DNA of 38,803 bases, from the NCBI RefSeq assembly GCF_000468495.1, contig NC_022444.1, forward strand, positions 2,977,745 through 3,016,547, written 5' to 3'. Both the position numbers and the translations under genes were made by a program. Position 1 is the stretch's first letter, and every line of letters starts with the position of its first letter. A model generated the notes under the pieces. That model saw only the letters and a program-made list of their open reading frames with translations, searched no databases and was not told the origin of the DNA. This document shows, piece by piece, positions 17,364 to 25,510 of the stretch. The DNA is from Megalodesulfovibrio gigas DSM 1382 = ATCC 19364. Lineage in GTDB: Bacteria > Desulfobacterota > Desulfovibrionia > Desulfovibrionales > Desulfovibrionaceae.

Positions 17364-17690
17364 GGCATGTGGCAATCTACTCGCCGAGCACCGGCAAGCA
17401 GTTTTTGCTCGCGTGTCAATTGTATTGTTGAAAAATGCTCTCGGGGCATCCCTGTCTGGCGAAAGGATCTTGCCGCTCGCAATAGTCTTTTAGAGCATTG
17501 TAATTTTGAAAAAGGACATTGCGAGAGGGGAAAACTTTTGCAAAAGGTTCTCCCCTCTCGCGCTCTCCCCTTCCAAAACTTTAATAGTGCCCTTGAATCA
17601 CAATAAAAAATCTTTGGAAAAGGGGTTCGGGGGAAGAACCTTTCTTTAGAAAGGTTTTCCCCCGAGAGTTCTTTTCAAAAACAACGTACT
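17364..17690. other. Gene-free stretch with hairpin repeats
   Basis: No gene is visible. The part up to about 17490 shows no coding signal, though 17416-17445 has a weak resemblance to the repeats that follow (TTGAAAA..CTCTCGGGG). The rest is two inverted copies of one repeat family, 17491-17561 on plus and 17629-17693 on minus, listed separately. Confidence 0.7.
17491..17561 (+). repeat. Hairpin repeat, copy A
   Basis: Begins TAGAGCATTG, then TAATTTTGAAAAAG. A strong hairpin follows: 11-bp stem GCGAGAGGGGA/TCCCCTCTCGC (17521-17531 with 17551-17561), extended inside by TTTTGCAAAA. The opening 24 bases match the last 24 bases of the window at 22 positions. Confidence 0.75.
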
Positions 17691-17693
17691 CTA
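17629..17693 (-). repeat. Hairpin repeat, copy B (inverted), starts at the NFACT stop codon
   Basis: Read on the minus strand: TAGAGTACG, TTTTTGAAAAG, CTCTCGGGGG, then a hairpin of GGGGGAA/TTCCCCC plus AACCTTTC/GAAAGGTT around a TTTA loop, with one bulged base (17629-17663). Order and wording parallel copy A. The first TAG is the stop codon of the NFACT gene. It may also act as that gene's 3'-end hairpin. Confidence 0.65.
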
Positions 17694-19256
17694 AACTATG
17701 GCGAGTTGCAGTTCAAGGTCCTTCATCATGGCCGTCTGCACCGTCTCCAGCAGCGTATCCACACGAACCTGCCCTGGCGCACCGCCCTTGATCGGGTGCA
17801 CGTCCTTGGCCAGGGCCAGCAGCACGCGGACCTTGCCTTCGCCGGCCTGCCAACTGCGCAGGGCAGCCAGCACCGCCGCTTCCTCAATGGTCCGGCGGGG
17901 CACGTCCTGCCCGGCGTGGTCGCGCTTGATGAGCACATGACTGCCGGGGCCATCGGCCGCATGGAGCCAGTAATCGAAGGCATTGGCCTCCCGCGTCACC
18001 AGCCTGTGGTTGGCCTTGGAATTCTTGCCTTGCATGATGCGGAACCCGTCCGAAGAGCGGAACAGGCGGAACCCCTCTGCCCCCTCCGAAACTTTCGGAC
18101 GCGGACGGGCCCGGGGCGGCTGGCCGGCACCGGCAGTCGCCGCGGCCGGCGCGCCATGCTCCAGAATCCGAGCGCGTTCCGCCTCGATGACCTCGCGCCG
18201 CGTCCTGGCAATCTCCAAGCCACGTTCCGCCTTGGCTCCCTGCCGGAAGCGGCGGGCCATGTTCTCGGCAATGGTCAGGCGCGGATCCAGCTCCAGGACC
18301 ACCTCGGCGTCGTGCGCATCCATCACCTTGACCCGCCTTGCCTTCTCCTGGGCGTTGAGCCGGAACAGATTGGCCTGCAGCAGCAAGGCTTCCTCCCGCT
18401 GGAGCAGCAATCCGTGCAGGCGGTGCTCCTCCTGCTCCAGGGCCTTGAGATTGCGGGACAGGCGCTTGCGGCGCGCGCTGGCGGCATCGGTCTCGGCCTT
18501 GTGCTGGGTGGCGACCACCGCCGGCAGCACCTGACGGCGACCGGCCTCGGCGGCGGCTTCCGCCGCACTGGTGAACACCTGCGGCGGCTCAGCGGCAGTG
18601 GGATCGGCCCAGACGAAGGGGCCGGCCGCATCATACAGATAGAACGCCCCGCAGCCGCCGGCCTGTACCGTGGCATACATGGGCCCGGCCACATCCGGCG
18701 GCAGGGTCAGCAACATCTTGCGCAAGGGGGGGGAAATGTGCGGATGCGTGCGCCAGATGTCTTCCTGCTGCAGCAGCGTTTCCAGCGACGGCCACTCGGG
18801 GGCGGCATTCCAGACGGGCGGCACGTCCGGCGGCACAAAGCCGGACTGCGGGGGGATGGTCCAGTGCTGCGGGAGCTCGTCCAGGGTCAAGGCCAGGAAC
18901 AGGCCATGCCGAAGATCGATGATGCACCAGCCCTCGCCGTCGTCAGGTCCCAGGCGGATGGCCAGACGGCGCTGGGGCCAGTCGGCCACAAACTCCATGC
19001 ACCGCCGCGCCTGCACATGGCGGCGCAGCCACATGACCGTGGCCGAAGGCGCAGGGGGGTTGGGCGGGGTGATGCTGGAGGGGAAGAGGCAGGGATCGCG
19101 CCGGCCCAGCCGGATCACCAGGGACGAGGCCAGGCCGCCACGATCCAGGGTGAGGACGAACACATCCGGGGCAGGGCCGTACACCTTGCGGACAAGCGCC
19201 CCGCGACACAATGCGGCCAGTTCAACGGCCAGACAACGAAAAAAACTGGCCTCCAT
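17691..19256 (-). CDS. NFACT-family protein (RqcH/Rqc2-like)
   Basis: 521 aa. An NFACT-N domain is at about 1-190, helical coiled coil at about 245-370 (RRKRLSRNLKALEQEEHRLHG...), a low-complexity Pro/Arg linker at about 378-395, and an NFACT-R (DUF814) domain at about 400-505 with GFRIMQGKNSKANHRLV, DYWLHAADGPGSHVLIK and PGQVRV. Relatives (RqcH) bind 50S-peptidyl-tRNA and add C-terminal alanine tails in ribosome rescue. The conserved Asp-Arg pair needed for tailing in B. subtilis appears as Q95-R96 here (PQRRLAIRL), so that activity is uncertain. It lies 42 nt downstream of dksA and is probably co-transcribed. Confidence 0.85.
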   Translation of the reverse strand: MEASFFRCLAVELAALCRGALVRKVYGPAPDVFVLTLDRGGLASSLVIRLGRRDPCLFPSSITPPNPPAPSATVMWLRRHVQARRCMEFVADWPQRRLAIRLGPDDGEGWCIIDLRHGLFLALTLDELPQHWTIPPQSGFVPPDVPPVWNAAPEWPSLETLLQQEDIWRTHPHISPPLRKMLLTLPPDVAGPMYATVQAGGCGAFYLYDAAGPFVWADPTAAEPPQVFTSAAEAAAEAGRRQVLPAVVATQHKAETDAASARRKRLSRNLKALEQEEHRLHGLLLQREEALLLQANLFRLNAQEKARRVKVMDAHDAEVVLELDPRLTIAENMARRFRQGAKAERGLEIARTRREVIEAERARILEHGAPAAATAGAGQPPRARPRPKVSEGAEGFRLFRSSDGFRIMQGKNSKANHRLVTREANAFDYWLHAADGPGSHVLIKRDHAGQDVPRRTIEEAAVLAALRSWQAGEGKVRVLLALAKDVHPIKGGAPGQVRVDTLLETVQTAMMKDLELQLAIV

Positions 19257-19298
19257 GGGCGCTCCCGGACTCGGCGCAACGCCGGCTATGCAAAAAGG

Positions 19299-19658
19299 CT
19301 ATTCGCCGCGAAGGTTTTCTTCGGTCTCCTGCTTGCTCTTGCAGTGGATGCACAACGTGGTGACCGGGCGGGCCTTGAGTCGGGGCACGCCGATTTCCTC
19401 GCCGCAATCCTCGCACATGCCGTATTCGCCTTCCTCGATGCGCTGCAGGGCTTCCTGAATTTTCTTAATAAGGTAGCGTTCGCGCTCACGCAGCCGCAGG
19501 GTGAAGGTGCGGTCGGATTCCACCGTGGCGCGGTCGGCAGGATCGGCAAAGATCTCCATCTCGTTCATGTCTTCCAGCGTGGCCTCGCCCTTGGACTGGG
19601 CCTCCTCAAGCATTTTCTGGAGAAGGTTCCGGAAATATTCAATGTCTTTCGGGTCCAT
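19299..19658 (-). CDS. dksA: DksA/TraR-family RNA polymerase-binding protein
   Basis: 119 aa from ATG 19658 (MDPKDIEYFR), with GGAG 9 nt upstream; the frame stays open 16 codons further but without a start signal. The coiled coil ends at the tip D39-P-A-D42-R-A44, matching the DxxDxA tip that reaches into the RNA polymerase secondary channel. A four-Cys zinc finger is C82-x2-C85...C103-x2-C106, and RLKARPVTTLCIHCK is canonical. It works with ppGpp on rRNA and amino-acid promoters. It is shorter at the N-terminus than E. coli DksA (151 aa). Divergent from the TauE gene. Confidence 0.93.
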   Translation of the reverse strand: MDPKDIEYFRNLLQKMLEEAQSKGEATLEDMNEMEIFADPADRATVESDRTFTLRLRERERYLIKKIQEALQRIEEGEYGMCEDCGEEIGVPRLKARPVTTLCIHCKSKQETEENLRGE

Positions 19659-19694
19659 GTACACACTCCAATTGCAGCCTGGAAAGAATCGGTG

Positions 19695-19724
19695 TTCATA
19701 TCCCACATCGCCCCCAAATGTAAA
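19695..19724 (-). promoter_or_regulatory. Putative dksA promoter
   Basis: TTTACA (complement of 19719-19724), an 18-bp spacer and TATGAA (complement of 19695-19700). It lies 37 nt upstream of the dksA ATG. Moderate matches, no experimental support. Confidence 0.35.
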
Positions 19725-19770
19725 GATGGCGCCAGCGGCTCAAACCCTGCTTCCTCTTGACGGGCCGTTT

Positions 19771-19796
19771 CCCAAGCGGTAGCCCCCTTGCTTGGG
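19771..19796. repeat. Inverted repeat between dksA and tauE
   Basis: A perfect 7-bp inverted repeat, CCCAAGC (19771-19777) and GCTTGGG (19790-19796), with a 12-nt spacer. It is about 25 nt before the GTG of the TauE gene, so it may be an operator or a leader hairpin. No T-tract follows. Confidence 0.45.
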
Positions 19797-19820
19797 CCAA
19801 ACTGCGTAAGGAGAACTCCC

Positions 19821-20618
19821 GTGTTTGAACTGATTGTCATGTATGTAATGGTCGGTGCCCTGGCCGGGCTGCTGGCCGGCCTGTTCGGCATTGGCGGCGG
19901 GCTGGTCATCGTGCCCATGCTGCTGTTTTGCTTCACCAAGCAAGGTATTTCCAACGACATCATGATGCAGCTTGCCCTGGCCACCTCCATGGCCAGCATC
20001 TGCTTCACGTCGGTGTCCAGCGTGCGTGCGCACAATCAGCGCGGCGCGGTGGACTGGAGCATCGTCAAAGGCATTGCCGGGGGCGTGTTGCTGGGCACCT
20101 TTGGCGGATCATTCATCGCCTCTGCCCTGCCCACCACGGCGCTGAAAATCTTTTTTGTGATTTTCCTGTATTACGTGGCCACACAGATGCTCCTGGGCAA
20201 GCAGCCCAAGGCGTCTCGCGAGTTGCCCGGCATGGGCGGCATGCTGGGGGCCGGCGGGGTCATCGGCGTGGTGTCGGCGCTGGTGGGCATTGGCGGGGGC
20301 ACGCTTTCGGTGCCGTTCATGGTCTGGCACAACGTGCCGCTGCACCGGGCCATTGGCACCTCTGCCGGCATCGGGTTTCCCATTGCCGTGGCTGGCACCC
20401 TTGGCTACATCTTCAACGGCTTCGGCGTGGCCGAGCGGCCGGGGTACTCCCTGGGCTTCGTGTATCTGCCGGCGCTGCTGGGCATTGTGCTGGTGAGTGT
20501 GCTCACCGCGCCCTGGGGCGTGAAGCTGGCGCACAGCCTGCCCGTGCCCAAGCTCAAGAAAGCCTTCGCCATTTTGCTGTATGTGGTGGGCACGCGCATG
20601 CTCATCAATACGCTGTAA
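19821..20618 (+). CDS. TauE/SafE-family sulfite/organosulfonate-type permease
   Basis: 265 aa from GTG 19821, with AAGGAG 8 nt upstream; an upstream TTG at 19788 is unlikely. About eight transmembrane helices in two repeats, each opening with the family glycine motif: GLLAGLFGIGGGLVIVPML near residue 20 and SALVGIGGGTLSVPFMV near 155. Members export or import sulfite, sulfoacetate, taurine-derived or other small sulfur anions. In a sulfate reducer a sulfur oxyanion is plausible, but the substrate cannot be read here. Single gene, convergent with bacterioferritin. Confidence 0.88.
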   Translation: MFELIVMYVMVGALAGLLAGLFGIGGGLVIVPMLLFCFTKQGISNDIMMQLALATSMASICFTSVSSVRAHNQRGAVDWSIVKGIAGGVLLGTFGGSFIASALPTTALKIFFVIFLYYVATQMLLGKQPKASRELPGMGGMLGAGGVIGVVSALVGIGGGTLSVPFMVWHNVPLHRAIGTSAGIGFPIAVAGTLGYIFNGFGVAERPGYSLGFVYLPALLGIVLVSVLTAPWGVKLAHSLPVPKLKKAFAILLYVVGTRMLINTL

Positions 20619-20641
20619 TTCGATCTGGCATCATGATGACA

Positions 20642-20665
20642 GGGGGCGGCAACCGGGCCGCCCCC
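20642..20665. terminator. GC-rich hairpin between convergent genes
   Basis: GGGGGCGGC (20642-20650) pairs with GCCGCCCCC (20657-20665) over a 6-nt loop. It lies 24 nt after the TauE stop and 25 nt before the bacterioferritin stop. There is no T-tract on either strand, so it is probably a transcript-end hairpin rather than a full intrinsic terminator. Confidence 0.55.
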
Positions 20666-20689
20666 CAGGCATCACGCGCGGCCGAATGC

Positions 20690-21223
20690 CTACGGCTGCA
20701 GCACAAAGCCCTTGGTGGACGGGCCTGTGGAAGCAGAGGTGCCGGCGATCTTGGACAGATACACATCGCCCAGGTTGGCGATGTGGGTGCCCACGTTATC
20801 AAAGTGATTGTAGTGCGTCTGTTCTTCCTCGATGATGGCTTCAAACAACTTCACCGTGATGTTATCGCCCATCTCGCGACAGACTTCCAGGAACTGGTTG
20901 TAGATGTCGATGGTGTTGTCTTCCAGACCGGCATCAAAGGGGAAGATGACGCGCACGTCCTGCCCCTTGGTCACGACATCGGCCAGCTCGGTGGTGGGCT
21001 CGCCGCCCAGTTCCTTGATGCGCTCGGCAAACTGCTCGGCGTGGCGCATTTCGTCGATGGCGATGAGCTTCATGTCCCGGGCCAGTTCGCCGTAGTCCAT
21101 GGAATCCAACGCATAGTGCTGGTTCATGTACTGGGTGATGGCATGCAGCTCCATGCCGCGGGCTTTGTTCAGCACTTCAATGACCTTTTCGCGACGCTGT
21201 TCCTTGCTCAGGGCAGTCTCCAT
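20690..21223 (-). CDS. bfr: Bacterioferritin
   Basis: 177 aa from ATG 21223 (METALSKEQRR), with GGAGGA just upstream. The ferroxidase ligands all fit: E25, E58, H61, E101, E134 and H137. M59, in D-E-M-R-H, is the axial heme-binding Met shared between two subunits. The 24-mer oxidises Fe(II) with O2 or H2O2 and stores ferric mineral. The known Desulfovibrio bacterioferritin carries iron-coproporphyrin III rather than heme b; this close-looking sequence may do the same (inference). It lies downstream of catalase on the same strand, with its own likely promoter, fitting a joint role in oxygen and iron stress. Confidence 0.94.
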   Translation of the reverse strand: METALSKEQRREKVIEVLNKARGMELHAITQYMNQHYALDSMDYGELARDMKLIAIDEMRHAEQFAERIKELGGEPTTELADVVTKGQDVRVIFPFDAGLEDNTIDIYNQFLEVCREMGDNITVKLFEAIIEEEQTHYNHFDNVGTHIANLGDVYLSKIAGTSASTGPSTKGFVLQP

Positions 21224-21254
21224 GAATCCTCCTCCATTGATATTCGTGGGAAAG

Positions 21255-21292
21255 CCCGGGCAGGCGCAGCGTATTCGCCGCACCGGCCCGGG
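21255..21292 (-). promoter_or_regulatory. Long GC-rich hairpin in the bfr leader
   Basis: CCCGGGC (21255-21261) pairs with GCCCGGG (21286-21292), then a mismatch, then about nine more pairs including two G-U, closed by a 4-nt loop. It lies between the putative bfr promoter and the bfr ribosome-binding site, so it would be in the bfr 5' leader. It could instead be the catalase transcript end, though only TTT follows. Confidence 0.55.
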
Positions 21293-21311
21293 GGTTGGTC
21301 ACATGCAACCA

Positions 21312-21339
21312 ACTGTAATCGTTTTACGCCAGACGTCAA
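21312..21339 (-). promoter_or_regulatory. Putative bfr promoter
   Basis: TTGACG (complement of 21334-21339), a 16-bp spacer and TACAGT (complement of 21312-21317). Transcription would start near 21305, giving a leader of about 82 nt that contains the hairpin 21255-21292. Confidence 0.45.
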
Positions 21340-21363
21340 CGCCTTCCGACTCACCACACGACA

Positions 21364-22872
21364 TTACGCCGCTGTGGCCTTGGCGCGCTCCTCGCTGGTC
21401 ATGGCAGCCAGACGCTGCACTTCCTCCACCGGCAGGCCCAGGCCCTCGGCCACGCGGGTGCCATATTCCGGGTGGGCCTTGTAGAACACGGCCGCCTGCC
21501 GCAGCTGGATGCGCCGCTGGGCGCCGGCCAGATGCTCCACGATGTTGCCGACGAGGTTGGTCCGGTCCTCATCGGTCATCACCTTCGAGTACAGCGCGCC
21601 GGCCTGCTCGAAGTCGTCGTTGGGATGCGGGTACGGCTGCGGACCGGCCACGCCTTCCACGGGCAGGAAGGGTGCGCGAACATCGGGATCCGGGCCGGGG
21701 CCGTTGAAGCTGTTGGGCCAGTAGTTGGGGCCGGAGCCGCCGCCGTTGTCCACGCGCATGGCGCCGTCGCGCTGGTAGCTGGCCTCGGGGCGATGCTTGG
21801 GCGAGTTGACGGGAATGAGATGATAGTTCGAGCCCAGGCGGTGGATGTGCGTATCGTGATACGAGAACAGCCGGCCCTGGAGCATCTTGTCTGCCGAGGG
21901 CGCAATGCCGGGCACGAAGTTGCTGGGGTTGAAGGCGGCCTGCTCCACCTCGGCAAAGTAGTTCTCGGGATTGCGGTTCAGCACCATCTTGCCGATGACG
22001 ATGGGCGGCACGTCCGCATGGGGCCAGACCTTGGTGATGTCGAAGATGTCGTAGCGGTAGTTCAGGCCTTGCTCATAAGGCATGATCTGCATTTCCAGGG
22101 TCCAGGAAGGGGAGTCGCCCTGTTCGATGGCCTGGAAGAGGTCGCGGGTGGCATGGTCCGGGTCGGCGGAGCGCATGGCCGCGGCCTCCTGCCGGGTAAA
22201 GTTCTTGATGCCCTGGTCGGTCTTGAAGTGGTACTGCACCCAGAATTTTTCGCCGGCGGCATTGTACCACAGATAGGTGTGGCTGGAGTAGCCGTTCATG
22301 TTGCGGTAGGTGGCCGGGGTGCCACGGTCGGAGAAGAGCACCGTCACCTGGTGGATGGATTCGGGCGTCAGGGACAGGAAATCCCAGAACATGTCCGCAT
22401 CCTTGAGGTTGGTCTTGGGGTTGCGCTTCTGGGTGTGGATGAAGTCCGGGAACTTCAGCGGATCGCGGATGAAGAACACCGGGGTGTTGTTGCCCACCAG
22501 ATCGTAGTTGCCTTCCTCGGTGTAGAACTTCACGGCAAAGCCGCGAGGATCGCGCTCGGCATCGGCAGACCCCTTTTCCCCGCCCACGGTGGAAAAGCGC
22601 GCAAAGACGTCCGTCTTCTTGCCCTTGGTGAGGAATCCGGCCCGGGTGTACTGGGAGACATCTGCTGTGCATTCAAAATAGCCGTACGCGCCGGCGCCCT
22701 TGGCGTGCACCACGCGTTCGGGGATGCGTTCGCGGTCAAAATGACCGAGTTTCTCCAGCAGGTGCACGTCCTGCATGAGCACCGGGCCGCGGGCGCCGGC
22801 AGTGTGGCTGTTGAGATCGTCGCCCACGGGGGCGCCGAAGGCCGTGGTCAGCGTCTTCTTGTCATTCGCCAT
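21364..22872 (-). CDS. katA: Monofunctional heme catalase (clade 3, small subunit)
   Basis: 502 aa from ATG 22872 ([13 protein letters not shown]), with AGGAG 5 nt upstream; the open frame runs 37 codons further but is promoter region. The catalytic His is H56 in [15 protein letters not shown]. The distal Asn lies in [12 protein letters not shown], and the proximal heme Tyr in [14 protein letters not shown]. The length is that of small-subunit catalases that bind NADPH. It removes H2O2 in the cytoplasm. Catalase is not universal in sulfate reducers, but it is known in some such as D. gigas. It is followed 140 nt later by bfr on the same strand. Confidence 0.96.
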   Translation of the reverse strand: MANDKKTLTTAFGAPVGDDLNSHTAGARGPVLMQDVHLLEKLGHFDRERIPERVVHAKGAGAYGYFECTADVSQYTRAGFLTKGKKTDVFARFSTVGGEKGSADAERDPRGFAVKFYTEEGNYDLVGNNTPVFFIRDPLKFPDFIHTQKRNPKTNLKDADMFWDFLSLTPESIHQVTVLFSDRGTPATYRNMNGYSSHTYLWYNAAGEKFWVQYHFKTDQGIKNFTRQEAAAMRSADPDHATRDLFQAIEQGDSPSWTLEMQIMPYEQGLNYRYDIFDITKVWPHADVPPIVIGKMVLNRNPENYFAEVEQAAFNPSNFVPGIAPSADKMLQGRLFSYHDTHIHRLGSNYHLIPVNSPKHRPEASYQRDGAMRVDNGGGSGPNYWPNSFNGPGPDPDVRAPFLPVEGVAGPQPYPHPNDDFEQAGALYSKVMTDEDRTNLVGNIVEHLAGAQRRIQLRQAAVFYKAHPEYGTRVAEGLGLPVEEVQRLAAMTSEERAKATAA

Positions 22873-22983
22873 GGCATGCTCCTGGTCCTGTGTGGATATG
22901 ATGTTGCACCGGCAACCATTGCGTCGCCATTGTGATGAAGAGAGGCTCCGGGACAGGGCTTGTTCAAAGACTTCAGTTTTCAT

Positions 22984-23012
22984 TCTTTATGGAAAATCAT
23001 TCTCCAAAGCAA
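22984..23012 (-). promoter_or_regulatory. Fur/PerR-like palindrome inside the likely katA promoter
   Basis: TGGAAAATCATTCTCCA (22990-23006) is an 8-1-8 palindrome with one mismatched pair, of the Fur-family type (TGAxAATNATTxTCA). On the minus strand it exactly fills the 17-bp spacer between TTGCTT (complement of 23007-23012) and TAAAGA (complement of 22984-22989), weak -35 and -10 boxes. Bound repressor would block polymerase. The katA leader would be about 105 nt. PerR is the likely regulator given the target, but Fur cannot be excluded. The rest of the 256-bp gap (22873-23128) shows nothing else. Confidence 0.5.
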
Positions 23013-23128
23013 GCAATAATCCACCCCCCCGCAAAAAAATCATCCACCGCCCTCCCCCGCTCGCGCCCTCTCCTGCCAACACATTCCAACAAGCTGTTTT
23101 TAAGGATAAAATCCCTCCGAACGCGCTG

Positions 23129-25510
23129 CTATTCCACGCGATATTCCACCTGCGAGGCGCGGCCCTGGTCGTCCACCACCACCAGCGTATGCCGGCCCGG
23201 CTCCAGGGGCAGGAAGATCTGGGCATCGGGCGCGCCCGAGCCCTTGAGGCTGCCATCCTGATACCAGAACAGTTCCCGCACGTCCGGCCCGGCAAAGGCC
23301 TTGAGACCGATGCGCTGGAACTCCCGAGGCGCATCGCTGCGCAGGCGATACGGGGTGCGCGGGTCTGGCGACACCACCTGCGGTCCCTCGCCGGCCGCGG
23401 CGGCGTGACAGGTCGGATGCATGGCCGGCATGGCCTCTCCCTGCACGCCCTGGGCGCGCATCCAGGCGGTAAACTCCACGGGATACTGCCTGACGAGCCG
23501 TGGCACGTGCGGCAGGTGCTGCAGGCAATCCCCGGCCACGCGCTCGCCCGTCTCGGGATGAACGAAGATCCGCTGATGCAGCTCGCTGCGGGGCAGGCGG
23601 GTGCGGCCCTCGATGACCGTCACCTCCGTACGATCGGGGCAGGCCGGGCCGGGCAGCAGATGATCCGCCGCGCACACGGCCATGGTGGTGAGGGCCAGAT
23701 CCAGGGGCCGCGTCAGCGCTGCGCCTGCGCCTTCCACCACGCGAAAGAGATCGAACAGCAACGGCCCGGCATGGGTGGCTCCGGAGATGCCCATCTCCGC
23801 CCGGCCATCCAGGTTTCCCACCCAGACGCCGATGGTGTATTGCCGGGAGACGCCCACGGCCCAGGCATCGCGGTGGCCGAAGCTGGTGCCGGTCTTCCAG
23901 GCCACGGACGGGGCGTCCTTGGCGTGCTGCCAGCTGCGGGGCAGGTCGGCCCGTTCCACGCGGGTGAGCATGTCCAGGGTCAGCCAGGAGGCCTCGCGGG
24001 AAAGAATGCGCGCGGCCGGCGGCGGGGCCTGTTCCTCCTGCAGCAGCAGCGCCGGCGGCCGGTACTGGCCCAGGGTGGCCAGGCTGGCGTAGGCGTTGGC
24101 CAGTTCCAGAAGCGTCACCTCGCACGCGCCCAGGGCCAGGGGCAGCCCGTACTCATACGGGGTCTTTTTCAGGGTGGAGAGGCCCGCCTGCCGCAGCAGC
24201 TCCAGGAACGCCGGCGGGGCCACCTGGGCCAGCAGCCGCACGGCCGGCACGTTGCGCGACTGCACCAACGCCGCCTCCACCGTGATCATCCCCTGGAACG
24301 TGCCGTCGAAATTCCTGACCGAATAACCGGAAATATCCGTTGGAATATCCAGCAGGTAAGACTTGGGGACGATGAGCCCCATGTCCATGGCCTGGGCATA
24401 CAAAAACGGCTTGAGGGCCGAGCCGGGCGAACGGGCGATAAGGCAGCCGTTGATGAAGCCGTGATGCTCGAAGTCCATGTATTCAATGGAGCCGGCCATG
24501 GCGCGCACGGCGCGGGTCTCGTTCTCAATGACCACCACGGCCGCATTCTCCAGACGCTGCCGACGGATCCATTCGGCGCTGTCGCGCAGGCGGGACTCCA
24601 CGGCGGTCTGCAGGGCGCGGTCGATGGTGGTCGCCACCATCACCCGACCGGAATCGCCCGGCGGCAGGCGCTGCTCGGCCAGGGCCTTGGCCAGTTCCGC
24701 CAGATGGGGCGCCAGACGCGGCAGGGGCGTCACGCCCTCGGGCAGTTGCTGGGCCATGGCCTGACGACGCTGGACGGCATCAATCCTGCCGCGCCGCTCC
24801 AGCACGGCCAGCAGGCGATCCCGGGCCCGGCGGGCGGCCTGGGGGTTCTTGACCGGATCGTACCCCTGGGGCGCGCGCGGCAGCACCGTGAGCAGGGCCG
24901 CCTCCCCCAGGGAGAGATGCTGCTGATCCTTGCCGAAATAGCTTTCCGCCGCTGCAGCCACGCCCACCACGTTGCCGCCGTAAGGCGTCATGTTGATGTA
25001 GCGTTCGAGGATTTCATCCTTGGAGAGCCGCCATTCCAGTTGCAGGGCGCGGAAGGACTCCAGAAGTTTGGCCCCGATGGTCCGCTCCCGGGGCTCGCAC
25101 AGCCGGGCCAGCTGCATGGTGATGGTGGACCCGCCCGAGACCACCCGCCCGGCCCGCAGGTTCATGACGGCCGCCCGCAGGATGGCGAGGGGATTGACGC
25201 CGGGATGGCGGTGGAAATGGCGGTCCTCGGAAGCCACCAGCACGGCCCGAAACAGCGGCGAGACCTGCGCCAGGGGCACAGGCTGCCGGCGGCGGCCATC
25301 CGGCGGCAAAAAGACGCGCAGGGGCCTGCCATGGCGGTCCTGCACCGTCACGGCCGGCGTCTGATTGAGGGCATCCCAGGGAAAGGGAAAGAGTTGGTCC
25401 AGCCCGAGAAAGACCAGCCAGAGCAGCAACAGCGCGCCCCCGCCCCAGAGGCCGAGCGAGGCGAAGGCGCGCCGCCGGAAAATCCTACTGCACCACGCTG
25501 GCCAGGGCAT
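23129..25510 (-). CDS. pbpC: Penicillin-binding protein 1C
   Basis: 793 aa from ATG 25510, with CCGGAG 8 nt upstream; it overlaps the end of the macroglobulin gene by 26 bp. One transmembrane anchor (about 17-38). The GT51 glycosyltransferase domain has E95 in ASEDRHFHRHPGVN as catalytic Glu, then GGSTITMQLAR. The transpeptidase has S364-A-L-K367, SRN (QSRNVPAV) and K539-T-G-T. A C-terminal BiPBP_C domain spans about the last 90 residues. It polymerises and may crosslink peptidoglycan at the inner membrane, as in E. coli PBP1C. Pairing with an alpha-2-macroglobulin gene is the known yfhM-pbpC arrangement. Confidence 0.94.
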   Translation of the reverse strand: MPWPAWCSRIFRRRAFASLGLWGGGALLLLWLVFLGLDQLFPFPWDALNQTPAVTVQDRHGRPLRVFLPPDGRRRQPVPLAQVSPLFRAVLVASEDRHFHRHPGVNPLAILRAAVMNLRAGRVVSGGSTITMQLARLCEPRERTIGAKLLESFRALQLEWRLSKDEILERYINMTPYGGNVVGVAAAAESYFGKDQQHLSLGEAALLTVLPRAPQGYDPVKNPQAARRARDRLLAVLERRGRIDAVQRRQAMAQQLPEGVTPLPRLAPHLAELAKALAEQRLPPGDSGRVMVATTIDRALQTAVESRLRDSAEWIRRQRLENAAVVVIENETRAVRAMAGSIEYMDFEHHGFINGCLIARSPGSALKPFLYAQAMDMGLIVPKSYLLDIPTDISGYSVRNFDGTFQGMITVEAALVQSRNVPAVRLLAQVAPPAFLELLRQAGLSTLKKTPYEYGLPLALGACEVTLLELANAYASLATLGQYRPPALLLQEEQAPPPAARILSREASWLTLDMLTRVERADLPRSWQHAKDAPSVAWKTGTSFGHRDAWAVGVSRQYTIGVWVGNLDGRAEMGISGATHAGPLLFDLFRVVEGAGAALTRPLDLALTTMAVCAADHLLPGPACPDRTEVTVIEGRTRLPRSELHQRIFVHPETGERVAGDCLQHLPHVPRLVRQYPVEFTAWMRAQGVQGEAMPAMHPTCHAAAAGEGPQVVSPDPRTPYRLRSDAPREFQRIGLKAFAGPDVRELFWYQDGSLKGSGAPDAQIFLPLEPGRHTLVVVDDQGRASQVEYRVE

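Noticed and set aside
17322-17561. CRISPR-like cluster of repeats
   Set aside because: Two different hairpins and inverted copies only; no regularly spaced direct repeats.
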